The notes under the pieces: model-generated
The model's database searches: none
What the model was told of the DNA's origin: nothing
The model's input: only the letters and a program-made list of their open reading frames with translations
Origin: Sinorhizobium garamanticum
Lineage (GTDB): Bacteria; Pseudomonadota; Alphaproteobacteria; Rhizobiales; Rhizobiaceae
Assembly: GCF_029892065.1 (NCBI RefSeq)
Contig: NZ_CP120373.1
Location: 1,423,501 to 1,487,500 of the forward strand
Direction of reading: 5' to 3'
Length of the DNA stretch: 64,000 nucleotides
Part shown: positions 57,215 to 64,000 of the stretch, in pieces
Numbering within the stretch: the stretch's first letter is position 1
How the letters are laid out: each line of letters begins with the position of its first letter
Made by a program: the position numbers and the translations under genes

Positions 57215-57925
57215 ATGTCCTTTCGCGCGACGGTCCTGACGCTCTATCCGGAAATGTTTCCCGGACACCTCGGCGTTTCGCTCGCCGGCAAGGCGCTGGA
57301 ACGTGGACAGTGGTCGATCGAGGCCGTGCAGATTCGCGATTTCGCCGAGGACAAGCACCGCACCGTCGACGACACGCCAGCCGGCGGCGGCGCCGGCATG
57401 GTGCTGAAGCCCGACGTGCTGGCGCGCGCGATCGATAAAGTCGCGGCCGAGGATGATCGTCCGCGGCTGCTGATGAGCCCGCGCGGCCGGCCTTTGACGC
57501 AGGAGCGCGTGCGGGAACTCGCCGCCGGCCCCGGCGTCGTCATCGTCTGTGGCCGCTTCGAGGGTGTCGACCAGCGGGTCATCGACACGCGCAATCTCGA
57601 GGAAGTGTCGATCGGCGACTACATTCTCTCCGGCGGAGAGCCGGCGGCGCTCGTGCTGCTCGATGCCGTCGTACGCATCCTGCCGGGCGTGATGGGCAAC
57701 GAATTGTCCGGCGTGCACGAGAGTTTCGAGGGCGGACTTCTGGAGCATCCGCATTACACGCGCCCGCAGGTCTTCGAAGGTCATGAAATCCCGGCCGTGC
57801 TCACCTCCGGAAACCACGGCGCCATCGCCAAATGGCGCGAGGCGGAAGCCCGAAAATTGACGGCGGAGCGCCGGCCGGATCTGCTGGCGCGTGATCCGAA
57901 AAGTGGGAACCGGTTTTCGGAATAA
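57215..57925 (+). CDS. trmD: tRNA (guanine37-N1)-methyltransferase
   Basis: This protein of about 236 residues is a SPOUT-fold enzyme methylating G37 of tRNA. Key stretches are [26 protein letters not shown], the knot [11 protein letters not shown] and [23 protein letters not shown] 57215 gives MSFRATVLT; a GTG at 57200 overlapping the rimM stop (GTGA) is an alternative. The last eleven residues ([11 protein letters not shown]) are encoded by a dispersed palindromic repeat at about 57893-57923. Confidence 0.94.
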   Translation: MSFRATVLTLYPEMFPGHLGVSLAGKALERGQWSIEAVQIRDFAEDKHRTVDDTPAGGGAGMVLKPDVLARAIDKVAAEDDRPRLLMSPRGRPLTQERVRELAAGPGVVIVCGRFEGVDQRVIDTRNLEEVSIGDYILSGGEPAALVLLDAVVRILPGVMGNELSGVHESFEGGLLEHPHYTRPQVFEGHEIPAVLTSGNHGAIAKWREAEARKLTAERRPDLLARDPKSGNRFSE

Positions 57926-57926
57926 T
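57893..57926. repeat. Short palindromic repeat (family D) overlapping the trmD 3' end
   Basis: The palindrome TCCGAAAAGTGGGAACCGGT continues as TTTCGGA. This sequence type is frequent in rhizobial intergenic DNA. It supplies the final codons and stop of trmD. Confidence 0.7.
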
Positions 57927-57958
57927 CACGCGTGGATCAAAACTTGCCGTGCGATCGG

Positions 57959-58705
57959 TCAGCCGGTGAAGAAATAATAGGCGGCGAGCAGCAACCCGAC
58001 CGCGACGACGAGCGCCCGAATGATCGCCTGGGGGACGCGCCGCGCCGCCCAGACTCCCGAGTAGCCGCCAAGAGCCGCACCCGGAACCATGATGGCCGCG
58101 TGCAGCCAGGAGACGACGCCGCCCGCGGCAAAGACCGCGATGGCGATCGCGGCAATGACGATCGAGATGAAGTTCTTCAGCGCGTTCAGTCGATGATAGC
58201 CGCCACCGGTCGCAAGGCCGAGAACGGCCAGCATCATGATGCCCATGCCGGCGCCGAAGAAGCCGCCATAGACGGAGGTCGCCATCTGGCTGGCCACCCC
58301 GAGCGGGCCGATTCGGTGTTCGTCGCTGCGTGCCTTGGGCTTCAGTAGCGGACCGGCCGCGAAGATCGCGGTCGCGGCGATCAGCAGCCAGGGCACCATC
58401 GCGCGGAAGGACGGGTTCGAGAGGGAGAGCAGGAGCAGCGCACCCGCCAGTCCGCCGATCGCAGAAATGACGCCGAGCAAGATCGCGTTCCGCCGGTCCG
58501 CGCGGATTTCCTTTGCATAGGCGAGCGCCGACGTAATGTAGCCCGGCAGCTGGATGATCGACGAGGTGGCGTTGGCAACGATCGGCGGCAGGCCGCCAAG
58601 GGTCATGGCGCCGAAGGTCAGAAAGGTGCCGCCGCCGGCGATGGCATTGACGACACCGGAGAGGAATCCCGAAACAAAAAGCAGAAGAGCTTGAACAATC
58701 GTCAT
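57959..58705 (-). CDS. TSUP family (TauE/SafE) membrane transporter
   Basis: This protein of about 248 residues has seven to eight hydrophobic segments. VSGFLSGVVNAIAGGGTFLT (TM1 motif G-x-G-G-G) and GGFFGAGMGIMMLAVL mark the two half-repeats of the sulfite/organosulfonate exporter family. Start ATG 58705 gives MTIVQALLLF; the frame extends antisense far upstream without support. It is inserted leftward between trmD and rplS, which are otherwise adjacent in many genomes. Confidence 0.9.
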   Translation of the reverse strand: MTIVQALLLFVSGFLSGVVNAIAGGGTFLTFGAMTLGGLPPIVANATSSIIQLPGYITSALAYAKEIRADRRNAILLGVISAIGGLAGALLLLSLSNPSFRAMVPWLLIAATAIFAAGPLLKPKARSDEHRIGPLGVASQMATSVYGGFFGAGMGIMMLAVLGLATGGGYHRLNALKNFISIVIAAIAIAVFAAGGVVSWLHAAIMVPGAALGGYSGVWAARRVPQAIIRALVVAVGLLLAAYYFFTG

Positions 58706-59035
58706 GGCTATCCCCGAACCGCGTGGACACCGGGATAGCCGTTGGCGATATCGACCGCAAGCCCGTCGCCGACAGTGCCTCCAATGCCTGCAATATGAGG
58801 AAATTCTGATAAAATGCGGCTTGCGGGGCCGGGAACCCGAGAAAATCGGCTTTCGGGGATGACAAGGCAGATTGTTTGGTGTATGTGCCGCCCCGGTTCG
58901 GGTTCTTTGCCCGTCGACCATCAACAAAGAATGGCGAATCCGCTCCTGCCATAAATACGGCAAGGCTTGAAGGGAAATCCAACAGGCTGATCGAGAGCGC
59001 TCTGGCTGTTTCAGAAGAACGCAAAGGTTAGACCG

Positions 59036-59569
59036 ATGAACATCATCCAGCAGCTGGAAGCCGAACAGGCCGCCAAGATCGCCGCAAAGCGCACCCTTCC
59101 CGATTTCTCCGCCGGCGACACGGTTCGCGTCAACGTCCGCGTTGTCGAAGGCAACCGTACCCGCGTCCAGGCCTATGAAGGCGTCTGCATCGCCCGTTCC
59201 GGCGGCGGCCTCAACGAAAGCTTCACCGTTCGCAAGATCTCCTACGGCGAAGGTGTCGAGCGCGTATTCCCGGTTTACTCTCCGCTCGTCGAGAGCGTCG
59301 ACGTGGTTCGCCGCGGTAAGGTCCGTCGCGCCAAGCTCTACTATCTGCGCGATCGTCGCGGCAAGTCGGCCCGTATCGTGGAAAACACCGGCACGCGCGC
59401 CCGCAAGCTGAACGAAGCCGAGCGCCAGTCCGTCGCTGACGAAAAGGCACGCATCGAGGCTGAAAAGGTTGCAGCCGCCCAGGCTCTCGCAGCCGAGAAG
59501 GCCGCAGCCGAAGCCGCCGAGGCAAAGGCAGCGGAAGAAGCAAAGGCAGCGGAAAACGCAGCCGAATAA
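59036..59569 (+). CDS. rplS: 50S ribosomal protein L19
   Basis: This 177-residue protein has the L19 core in its first 115 residues: [55 protein letters not shown] and [19 protein letters not shown]. The C-terminal 50 residues are an Ala/Glu/Lys helical extension usual in rhizobia. The gene ends just before a strong terminator. Confidence 0.97.
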   Translation: MNIIQQLEAEQAAKIAAKRTLPDFSAGDTVRVNVRVVEGNRTRVQAYEGVCIARSGGGLNESFTVRKISYGEGVERVFPVYSPLVESVDVVRRGKVRRAKLYYLRDRRGKSARIVENTGTRARKLNEAERQSVADEKARIEAEKVAAAQALAAEKAAAEAAEAKAAEEAKAAENAAE

Positions 59570-59592
59570 GATTTCAGTTCCTCGGAATTTTC

Positions 59593-59623
59593 AGAAAGGC
59601 GGCCTCGGGCCGCCTTTCTTTTT
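59593..59623 (+). terminator. Intrinsic terminator of rplS
   Basis: A 12 bp stem AGAAAGGCGGCC / GGCCGCCTTTCT with a TCG loop is followed by TTTTT. Confidence 0.92.
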
Positions 59624-59626
59624 GCC

Positions 59627-59697
59627 GAGCGGGATCAGGAAAAGTGTGAAGCAGTTTCCGCCCGCGTCGCGCTCGCCCCTCAAGGGAATCGGATTTT
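59627..59697 (+). repeat. Family C palindromic repeat, copy C2 (diverged)
   Basis: GAGCGGGATCAGGAAAAGTG, then GTTTCCGCCCGCGTCGCGCT and GGAATCGGATTTTG follow the family C order. Confidence 0.65.
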
Positions 59698-59713
59698 GCA
59701 TCGACCCGAAATC

Positions 59714-59815
59714 CTACAGCGCCGCGCGTCCAATCGGACGCGCAAAGGTCGCTGAAGCACTTTGAAGTGCTGCATGATTTTGTCCTTAAATCGATTCCGA
59801 TTTAAGGAATCATGC
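59714..59815 (-). repeat. Family A palindromic repeat, copy A12
   Basis: A full reverse-orientation copy: CTACAGCGCCGCGCGTCC through GTCCTTAAATCGATTCCGAT to GGAATCATGC. Confidence 0.85.
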
Positions 59816-59892
59816 AGTAGTGATCTATCTGCTTGTCTTCCCGGTGAAATTTGTGACATTTTCTGTCGCCACAATTTTCGGGAGCTTCTCCA

Positions 59893-60702
59893 ATGACATG
59901 CCGTCGCCATGTGCTTGCGGGTATCGCCGCAGCCCTCGCCGTTCCATTCGTATTCTCTGCGCCCGCTCACGCGAGCGACCTGCCGGACCTCGGCGGCAAG
60001 ACGGTCGTCGTCGTGACCGAGAACGCCTATCCACCGCTGCAATTCGTCGACCCCAAGACCGGCCAGGCGGTCGGCTGGGAATATGATGCGATGAACGAGA
60101 TCGCCAAGCGGCTGAACTTCAAGGTCGAGTACCAGAACACCAGTTGGGATGCGATGATCCAGGCGGTCTCCGACGGCCAGTACCAGGTTGGCATGACCGG
60201 CATCACCATCAAGGACGACCGCAAGGAAAAGGTCGACTTCTCGGATCCCTATATGCGCTCGCAGCAGTTCATGCTGGTGCGCGGCGACGAAGCCCGCTTT
60301 AAGGACGCCAAGAGCTTCGCTGCGGTCGAGGATGCGCTGATCGGTGCCCAGCCCGGCACCTCGCCGTTCTACACGGCGGTCTATGAAATCCTTGACGGCA
60401 ATGAGCAGAACCCACGCATCAAGCTGTTCGAGACCTTCGGCGCGACCGTGCAGGCGCTCAAGGCCGGCGACGTCGACCTCGTGCTGACCGACAGCGTGGC
60501 GGCACAAGGCTATGTCGATTCGTCCGAAGGCAAGCTCAAGGTGGTCGGCGAGCCGCTCGGCACCGAGGACTTCGGCTTCATCTTCCCGAAGGGCTCTGAT
60601 CTCGTGGCCCCGATCAATGCCGCCATCAAGGCGCTGAAGGAGGACGGCACCTTCGATGCGCTGAACAAGAAGTGGTTCCTCGACTACAAGATGGGCGGCT
60701 GA
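59893..60702 (+). CDS. Amino acid ABC transporter substrate-binding protein
   Basis: This 269-residue periplasmic protein of the polar amino acid family (SBP_bac_3) has a signal peptide ([23 protein letters not shown]). The mature part starts [18 protein letters not shown] and includes [28 protein letters not shown] and [16 protein letters not shown]. The permease gene lies 68 bp downstream; no ATPase gene is in the window. The ligand is probably a polar amino acid, not resolvable by eye. Confidence 0.92.
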   Translation: MTCRRHVLAGIAAALAVPFVFSAPAHASDLPDLGGKTVVVVTENAYPPLQFVDPKTGQAVGWEYDAMNEIAKRLNFKVEYQNTSWDAMIQAVSDGQYQVGMTGITIKDDRKEKVDFSDPYMRSQQFMLVRGDEARFKDAKSFAAVEDALIGAQPGTSPFYTAVYEILDGNEQNPRIKLFETFGATVQALKAGDVDLVLTDSVAAQGYVDSSEGKLKVVGEPLGTEDFGFIFPKGSDLVAPINAAIKALKEDGTFDALNKKWFLDYKMGG

Positions 60703-60708
60703 TCGCCG

Positions 60709-60776
60709 GAGCGGGATGAGGAAAATATGTGCGGTTTTCCGCCCGCATCCCGCTCCAACTTATCGGAATCATGATG
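60709..60776 (+). repeat. Family C palindromic repeat, copy C3, at the permease start
   Basis: GAGCGGGATGAGGAAAATAT and CGCCCGCATCCCGCTC form the hairpin. The tail TTATCGGAATCATGAT runs into the permease start codon. Confidence 0.75.
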
Positions 60777-61592
60777 GCGCCAGTTAAATCCGACACATCC
60801 GAGAAGGGCGACTATCCCTGGTGGCTGGTCGCCCTTCTCGTCATCGCCGTAGCGCTTGCCGCGGTGATCGCCGCCAACGACATCTTCGCCCAGGTGTTCA
60901 CCGTCGTCCTGAAGGGCCTCGGCGTCACCGTCTTTGTGACGCTGGTGGGTTTCGTGCTCGCGACGATACTTGGCCTCGCAATTGCATTGATGGCGTTGTC
61001 CGAGCATGTGGCGCTGCGCCAGATCGCGCGCTTCTATACCGAAGTCATTCGCGGCGTGCCGATCCTCGTGCTGCTCTTCTACATTGCCTTCGTCGGAGCG
61101 CCGGCGCTGGTCGTGACCGCGAATTTCTTCGCGCAGCCGCTGATCTCGGCGGGTTGGATGGAGCCGTTCGTGGTCCGCGACGTGTCGCTGATGTGGCGGG
61201 CGATCATCGCCTTGATGATCGGCTATTCGGCCTTCATCGCCGAGGTCTTTCGCGCTGGTATCCAGTCGGTCGACAAGGGGCAGGTGGAGGCAGCGAAAGC
61301 GCTCGGGCTTTCGCGCTATCAGCGCTTTCGCCTCGTCGTCTTCCCGCAGGCGATCCGCGTCATCCTGCCGCCACTCGGCAACGACTTCGTGGCGATGGTC
61401 AAGGATTCCTCGCTGGTCTCGGTGCTCGGCGTCGCCGATATCACCCAGATGGGCAAGATCTACGCTTCGGGCTCGTTCCGCTTCTTCGAGACCTATTCGA
61501 TCGTCGCCTATGTCTATCTGATCCTCACGATCGGCCTGTCCTTGGCGCTGAGAGCGCTGGAGCAGCGGCTGAGGCGGGCGGAGGCGCGGTAG
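60771..61592 (+). CDS. Amino acid ABC transporter permease
   Basis: This protein of about 273 residues is a HisM/GlnP-type permease with five or six hydrophobic segments. VFVTLVGFVLATILGLAIAL, EVIRGVPILVLLFY and the EAA loop VEAAKALGLSRYQRFRLVVFPQA are conserved. ATG at 60771 or 60774 is the start; both lie at the right edge of repeat C3. It works with the upstream binding protein; the ATPase must be encoded elsewhere. An in-frame ATG at 60729 lies inside the repeat. Confidence 0.92.
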   Translation: MMAPVKSDTSEKGDYPWWLVALLVIAVALAAVIAANDIFAQVFTVVLKGLGVTVFVTLVGFVLATILGLAIALMALSEHVALRQIARFYTEVIRGVPILVLLFYIAFVGAPALVVTANFFAQPLISAGWMEPFVVRDVSLMWRAIIALMIGYSAFIAEVFRAGIQSVDKGQVEAAKALGLSRYQRFRLVVFPQAIRVILPPLGNDFVAMVKDSSLVSVLGVADITQMGKIYASGSFRFFETYSIVAYVYLILTIGLSLALRALEQRLRRAEAR

Positions 61593-61688
61593 GCGCATTT
61601 GCTGGCTCTCCCCCAACCTCTCACGACAGGGAGGGGTGTTGCGGAGTCGCTTCCATCTCGCCAATTGCCGAGGTGTCAAAAAATTGAT

Positions 61689-61817
61689 ATGAGCACGGCC
61701 ATGGAATCCAAATTCGGATGTCGCGAACAGAAAATCGTCGTGCTGCAGGACCACAAGCGTCTGCCGGCACGCTTTTTCGCGCGAGTTTCCGGCGCGCTCA
61801 CCAGCCGCCTATCCTGA
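61689..61817 (+). CDS. Candidate 42-codon ORF before leuC
   Basis: The frame MSTAMESKFGCREQ... is 42 codons long and ends in a TGA that lies inside a hairpin-plus-T-run structure, 75 bases before leuC. No strong ribosome binding site precedes it (GAGGTG is 15 bases away). It has four Leu codons in its second half, one a rare CTA just before the end. It may be a leader peptide of a leu attenuator, an unrecognised small protein, or chance. No family match is recognised. Confidence 0.3.
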   Translation: MSTAMESKFGCREQKIVVLQDHKRLPARFFARVSGALTSRLS

Positions 61818-61834
61818 TCGTTCGATCAGTTTTT
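61814..61834 (+). terminator. Hairpin with T run upstream of leuC (terminator or attenuator)
   Basis: CTGATCG TT CGATCAG is followed by TTTTT. It lies 222 bases after the permease stop and 59 bases before leuC, so it could end the transporter transcript or attenuate leuC. Confidence 0.65.
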
Positions 61835-61892
61835 CCGGCCGCTCTGCTGCCGGCCCTTCCCATATTCTGAAAATTCGAATGGACATATCGCC

Positions 61893-63302
61893 ATGAGCGC
61901 ACCGCGTACCCTCTACGACAAGATCTGGGACGATCATCTGGTCAACAGCCAGGACGACGGCACCTGTCTTCTCTACATCGATCGTCACCTCGTCCACGAG
62001 GTGACGAGCCCGCAGGCCTTCGAGGGCCTGCGCATGGCCGGCCGCAAGGTCCGCGCGCCGGAAAAAACGCTCGCCGTCGTCGACCATAACGTCCCGACCT
62101 CGCCCGATCGCCACCTCGGCATCAAGAACGAGGAGAGCCGTATCCAGGTCGAGGCGCTCGCCAAGAACGCGGCCGACTTCGGCGTCGAATACTACTCCGA
62201 GAACGACAAGCGCCAGGGCATCGTCCACATCGTCGGTCCCGAGCAGGGCTTCACGCTGCCGGGCATGACGATCGTCTGCGGTGACAGTCACACCTCGACG
62301 CACGGCGCCTTCGGAGCGCTTGCGCATGGTATCGGCACGTCGGAAGTGGAACATGTTCTGGCGACGCAGACGCTGATTCAGAAAAAGGCGAAGAACATGC
62401 TGGTGCGCGTCGACGGCCAATTGCCGCCGGGCGTCACGGCCAAGGACATCATCCTCGCGATCATCGGCGAAATCGGCACGGCCGGCGGCACCGGCCATGT
62501 CATCGAGTTCGCCGGCGAAGCCATCCGGTCGCTCTCGATGGAAGGCCGCATGACGATCTGCAACATGACGATCGAAGGCGGCGCCCGCGCCGGCCTGATC
62601 GCCCCGGATGAGACGACCTTCGCCTATATCAAGGACCGGCCGCGCGCGCCGAAGGGCAAGGCCTGGGACATGGCGCTCGAATACTGGAAGACGCTCAACA
62701 CGGACGAGGGCGCCCACTACGACCGCGTCGTCGTGCTCGACGCCGCCAATCTGCCGCCGATCGTTTCCTGGGGCTCCTCGCCGGAGGACGTGGTTTCGGT
62801 GCAGGGCATCGTTCCGAACCCGGATGAAATCCAGGAGGAGACCAAGCGCGCTTCGAAATGGCGTGCGCTCGACTATATGGGCCTGAAGCCGGGCACGAAG
62901 ATCACCGACATCGCCATCGACCGGGTCTTCATCGGTTCCTGCACCAATGGCCGCATCGAGGACCTGCGCGCCGTCGCCAAGGTCGTCGAGGGCCGCAAGG
63001 TCGCCTCGACGGTTTCGGCCATGATCGTGCCCGGCTCCGGCCTCGTCAAGGAACAGGCGGAAGCCGAGGGCCTCGACAAGATTTTCAAGGAAGCAGGCTT
63101 CGACTGGCGCGAGCCCGGCTGCTCCATGTGCCTGGCGATGAACGACGACCGGCTGAAGCCGGGCGAGCGCTGCGCCTCGACGTCGAACCGCAACTTCGAA
63201 GGCCGTCAGGGCTTCAAGGGGCGTACGCATCTGGTCTCGCCGGCGATGGCTGCCGCCGCGGCGGTTTCCGGGCGCTTCGTCGATATCCGCGAGTGGAAAT
63301 AA
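61893..63302 (+). CDS. leuC: 3-isopropylmalate dehydratase large subunit
   Basis: This 469-residue iron-sulfur hydro-lyase subunit isomerises 2- to 3-isopropylmalate in leucine synthesis. Cluster cysteines are in [14 protein letters not shown] and [31 protein letters not shown] is the aconitase-family signature. Start ATG 61893 ([15 protein letters not shown]) and length match the family. The small subunit leuD is not in the window. A strong terminator follows. Confidence 0.97.
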   Translation: MSAPRTLYDKIWDDHLVNSQDDGTCLLYIDRHLVHEVTSPQAFEGLRMAGRKVRAPEKTLAVVDHNVPTSPDRHLGIKNEESRIQVEALAKNAADFGVEYYSENDKRQGIVHIVGPEQGFTLPGMTIVCGDSHTSTHGAFGALAHGIGTSEVEHVLATQTLIQKKAKNMLVRVDGQLPPGVTAKDIILAIIGEIGTAGGTGHVIEFAGEAIRSLSMEGRMTICNMTIEGGARAGLIAPDETTFAYIKDRPRAPKGKAWDMALEYWKTLNTDEGAHYDRVVVLDAANLPPIVSWGSSPEDVVSVQGIVPNPDEIQEETKRASKWRALDYMGLKPGTKITDIAIDRVFIGSCTNGRIEDLRAVAKVVEGRKVASTVSAMIVPGSGLVKEQAEAEGLDKIFKEAGFDWREPGCSMCLAMNDDRLKPGERCASTSNRNFEGRQGFKGRTHLVSPAMAAAAAVSGRFVDIREWK

Positions 63303-63329
63303 GCCGGTTTTGAGCTTTTCCGGCATCTC

Positions 63330-63356
63330 AGGCCGCCCTTCGGGGCGGCTTTTTTT
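63330..63356 (+). terminator. Intrinsic terminator of leuC
   Basis: A stem GCCGCCC / GGGCGGC with a TTCG tetraloop and seven T residues, about 30 bases after the stop. Confidence 0.92.
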
Positions 63357-63410
63357 ATGCGCGCGACGGTGCGAGAATAGAATGATCGGCCGACAGATGA
63401 GGAGCGCCCC

Positions 63411-63956
63411 ATGCCTGACGACGCCAGACCCCCGATACGCCGCCTCCTGTTGCTCCGTCACGGCAAATCCGCCTGGCCGGAGGGGGTTGCCGACCATCGA
63501 CGCCCGCTCGCCGGCCGCGGCCGAAGGGCGGCGCCGGCAATCGGCGCCTTCATGGCGCGGCAGGAGTTGATCCCGGATCTCGCGCTCGTTTCGACCGCCC
63601 GGCGCGCGCAGGAGACCTGGGAGCTTGTCGCCGGCGAGCTGCCACACAAGGTCGAGGCCCGCGACGCGGTCGCCATCTACGAGGTGGCAGCCAGGGCCAT
63701 GATCGATGTGATCCGCAACGTGGAGCCGTCGGTCGAGAAGCTCATGCTCGTCGGGCACAATCCGGGCATGGTGGAGCTTGCACTCCTGCTTGCCGGCGGC
63801 GGAGACGAGGTGGCGTTGGTGCGCCTGCGCGAAAAGTTCCCGACCGCCGCGCTCGCCGTCATGGATTTCACCATCGAGCAATGGTCGGAGATTGCGCCAG
63901 GGACGGGCCGACTCGTTCGGTTCGTGACGCCCCGCATGCTGGAGGACGGAGCCTGA
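63411..63956 (+). CDS. SixA-like histidine phosphatase
   Basis: This 181-residue protein of the histidine phosphatase superfamily has LLLLRHGKSAWPEG (phospho-acceptor His in RHG) near the N-terminus, RPLAGRGRRAAPAIG, STARRAQETWELV and the second catalytic His in LMLVGHNPGMVELALLL. SixA-type enzymes dephosphorylate phosphohistidine on HPt or PTS proteins. The start ATG 63411 follows GAGGAGCGCCCC. The target here is unknown. Confidence 0.9.
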   Translation: MPDDARPPIRRLLLLRHGKSAWPEGVADHRRPLAGRGRRAAPAIGAFMARQELIPDLALVSTARRAQETWELVAGELPHKVEARDAVAIYEVAARAMIDVIRNVEPSVEKLMLVGHNPGMVELALLLAGGGDEVALVRLREKFPTAALAVMDFTIEQWSEIAPGTGRLVRFVTPRMLEDGA

Positions 63957-63968
63957 AGGCTCTAGTTC

Positions 63969-64000
63969 CTACACCACCTTTACAATCGTCCCCCGGCGCA
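63969..64000 (-). CDS. Possible 3' end of a leftward gene cut by the window edge
   Basis: On the minus strand a frame enters from the right edge and reads RRGTIVKVV before a TAG at 63971-63969. The residue pattern looks like a genuine protein C-terminus, and the 12 bp gap to the convergent phosphatase gene is plausible. Too little is visible to name it. Confidence 0.35.
   Translation of the reverse strand, partial: RRGTIVKVV

Noticed and set aside
61809..63881. A 690-codon open frame on the minus strand
   Set aside because: It lies opposite leuC and the SixA-like gene and has no recognisable domain.

Overview
The window is ordinary chromosomal DNA from a member of the Rhizobiaceae, most likely Sinorhizobium/Ensifer. 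This rests on high GC coding sequence, the phaR-phaA-phaB block followed by fdxA, carD and a second RpoH-type sigma factor (rpoH2), a ffh-rpsP-rimM-trmD-rplS-leuC block, and many short palindromic intergenic repeats typical of rhizobial genomes. The species cannot be fixed from the sequence alone. No rRNA, tRNA, CRISPR array, prophage or transposase gene was seen.

Layout. 1-4100: 3' part of a glutathione S-transferase gene, rpmF, and the polyhydroxybutyrate genes phaR (divergent), phaA and phaB. 4100-12000: a 700 bp gene-poor region very dense in GANTC sites, a Suv3-like helicase, an S4-domain protein, fdxA, carD and rpoH2 with an RpoE2-type promoter; two copies of a 275 bp MITE-like element lie here. 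12000-19000: a lipoprotein M48 protease, the thiamine transporter thiBPQ under a TPP riboswitch, a GNAT enzyme and thiamine diphosphokinase, so thiamine uptake and activation are grouped. 19000-29200: an ABC-F ATPase, a MarR/MFS efflux pair, argG, a LysE exporter, a three-gene ABC importer and rlmN. 29200-40100: small housekeeping and hypothetical genes (IalB, DUF1232, phhB, LMW phosphatase, thpR), the tesA-like esterase divergent from a ybbA/ybbP-like ABC pair, a BI-1 protein, a GNAT enzyme, DUF2794 and DUF1223.

40200-52800: acnA, divergent from the cytochrome c maturation genes ccmABCDG, then a leftward block of DUF2585, ispZ-like, ftsY, mtaB and dapF, followed by a metallo-beta-lactamase fold hydrolase. 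52800-64000: a MarR/isochorismatase pair, ffh, chorismate mutase, rpsP, rimM, trmD, a TSUP permease, rplS, an amino acid ABC transporter lacking its ATPase, leuC and a SixA-like phosphatase, with the very end of another leftward gene at the right edge.

The most unusual material is repeat biology rather than a new gene system. A 135 bp palindromic element is carried twice, in frame, inside ftsY as part of a tandem duplication. The last codons of trmD are written by a dispersed repeat. A GC-rich repeat appears to supply the start region of an ABC permease gene. One MITE-like element sits inside a copy of another repeat family. A GANTC-rich region with a long direct repeat lies upstream of the helicase.
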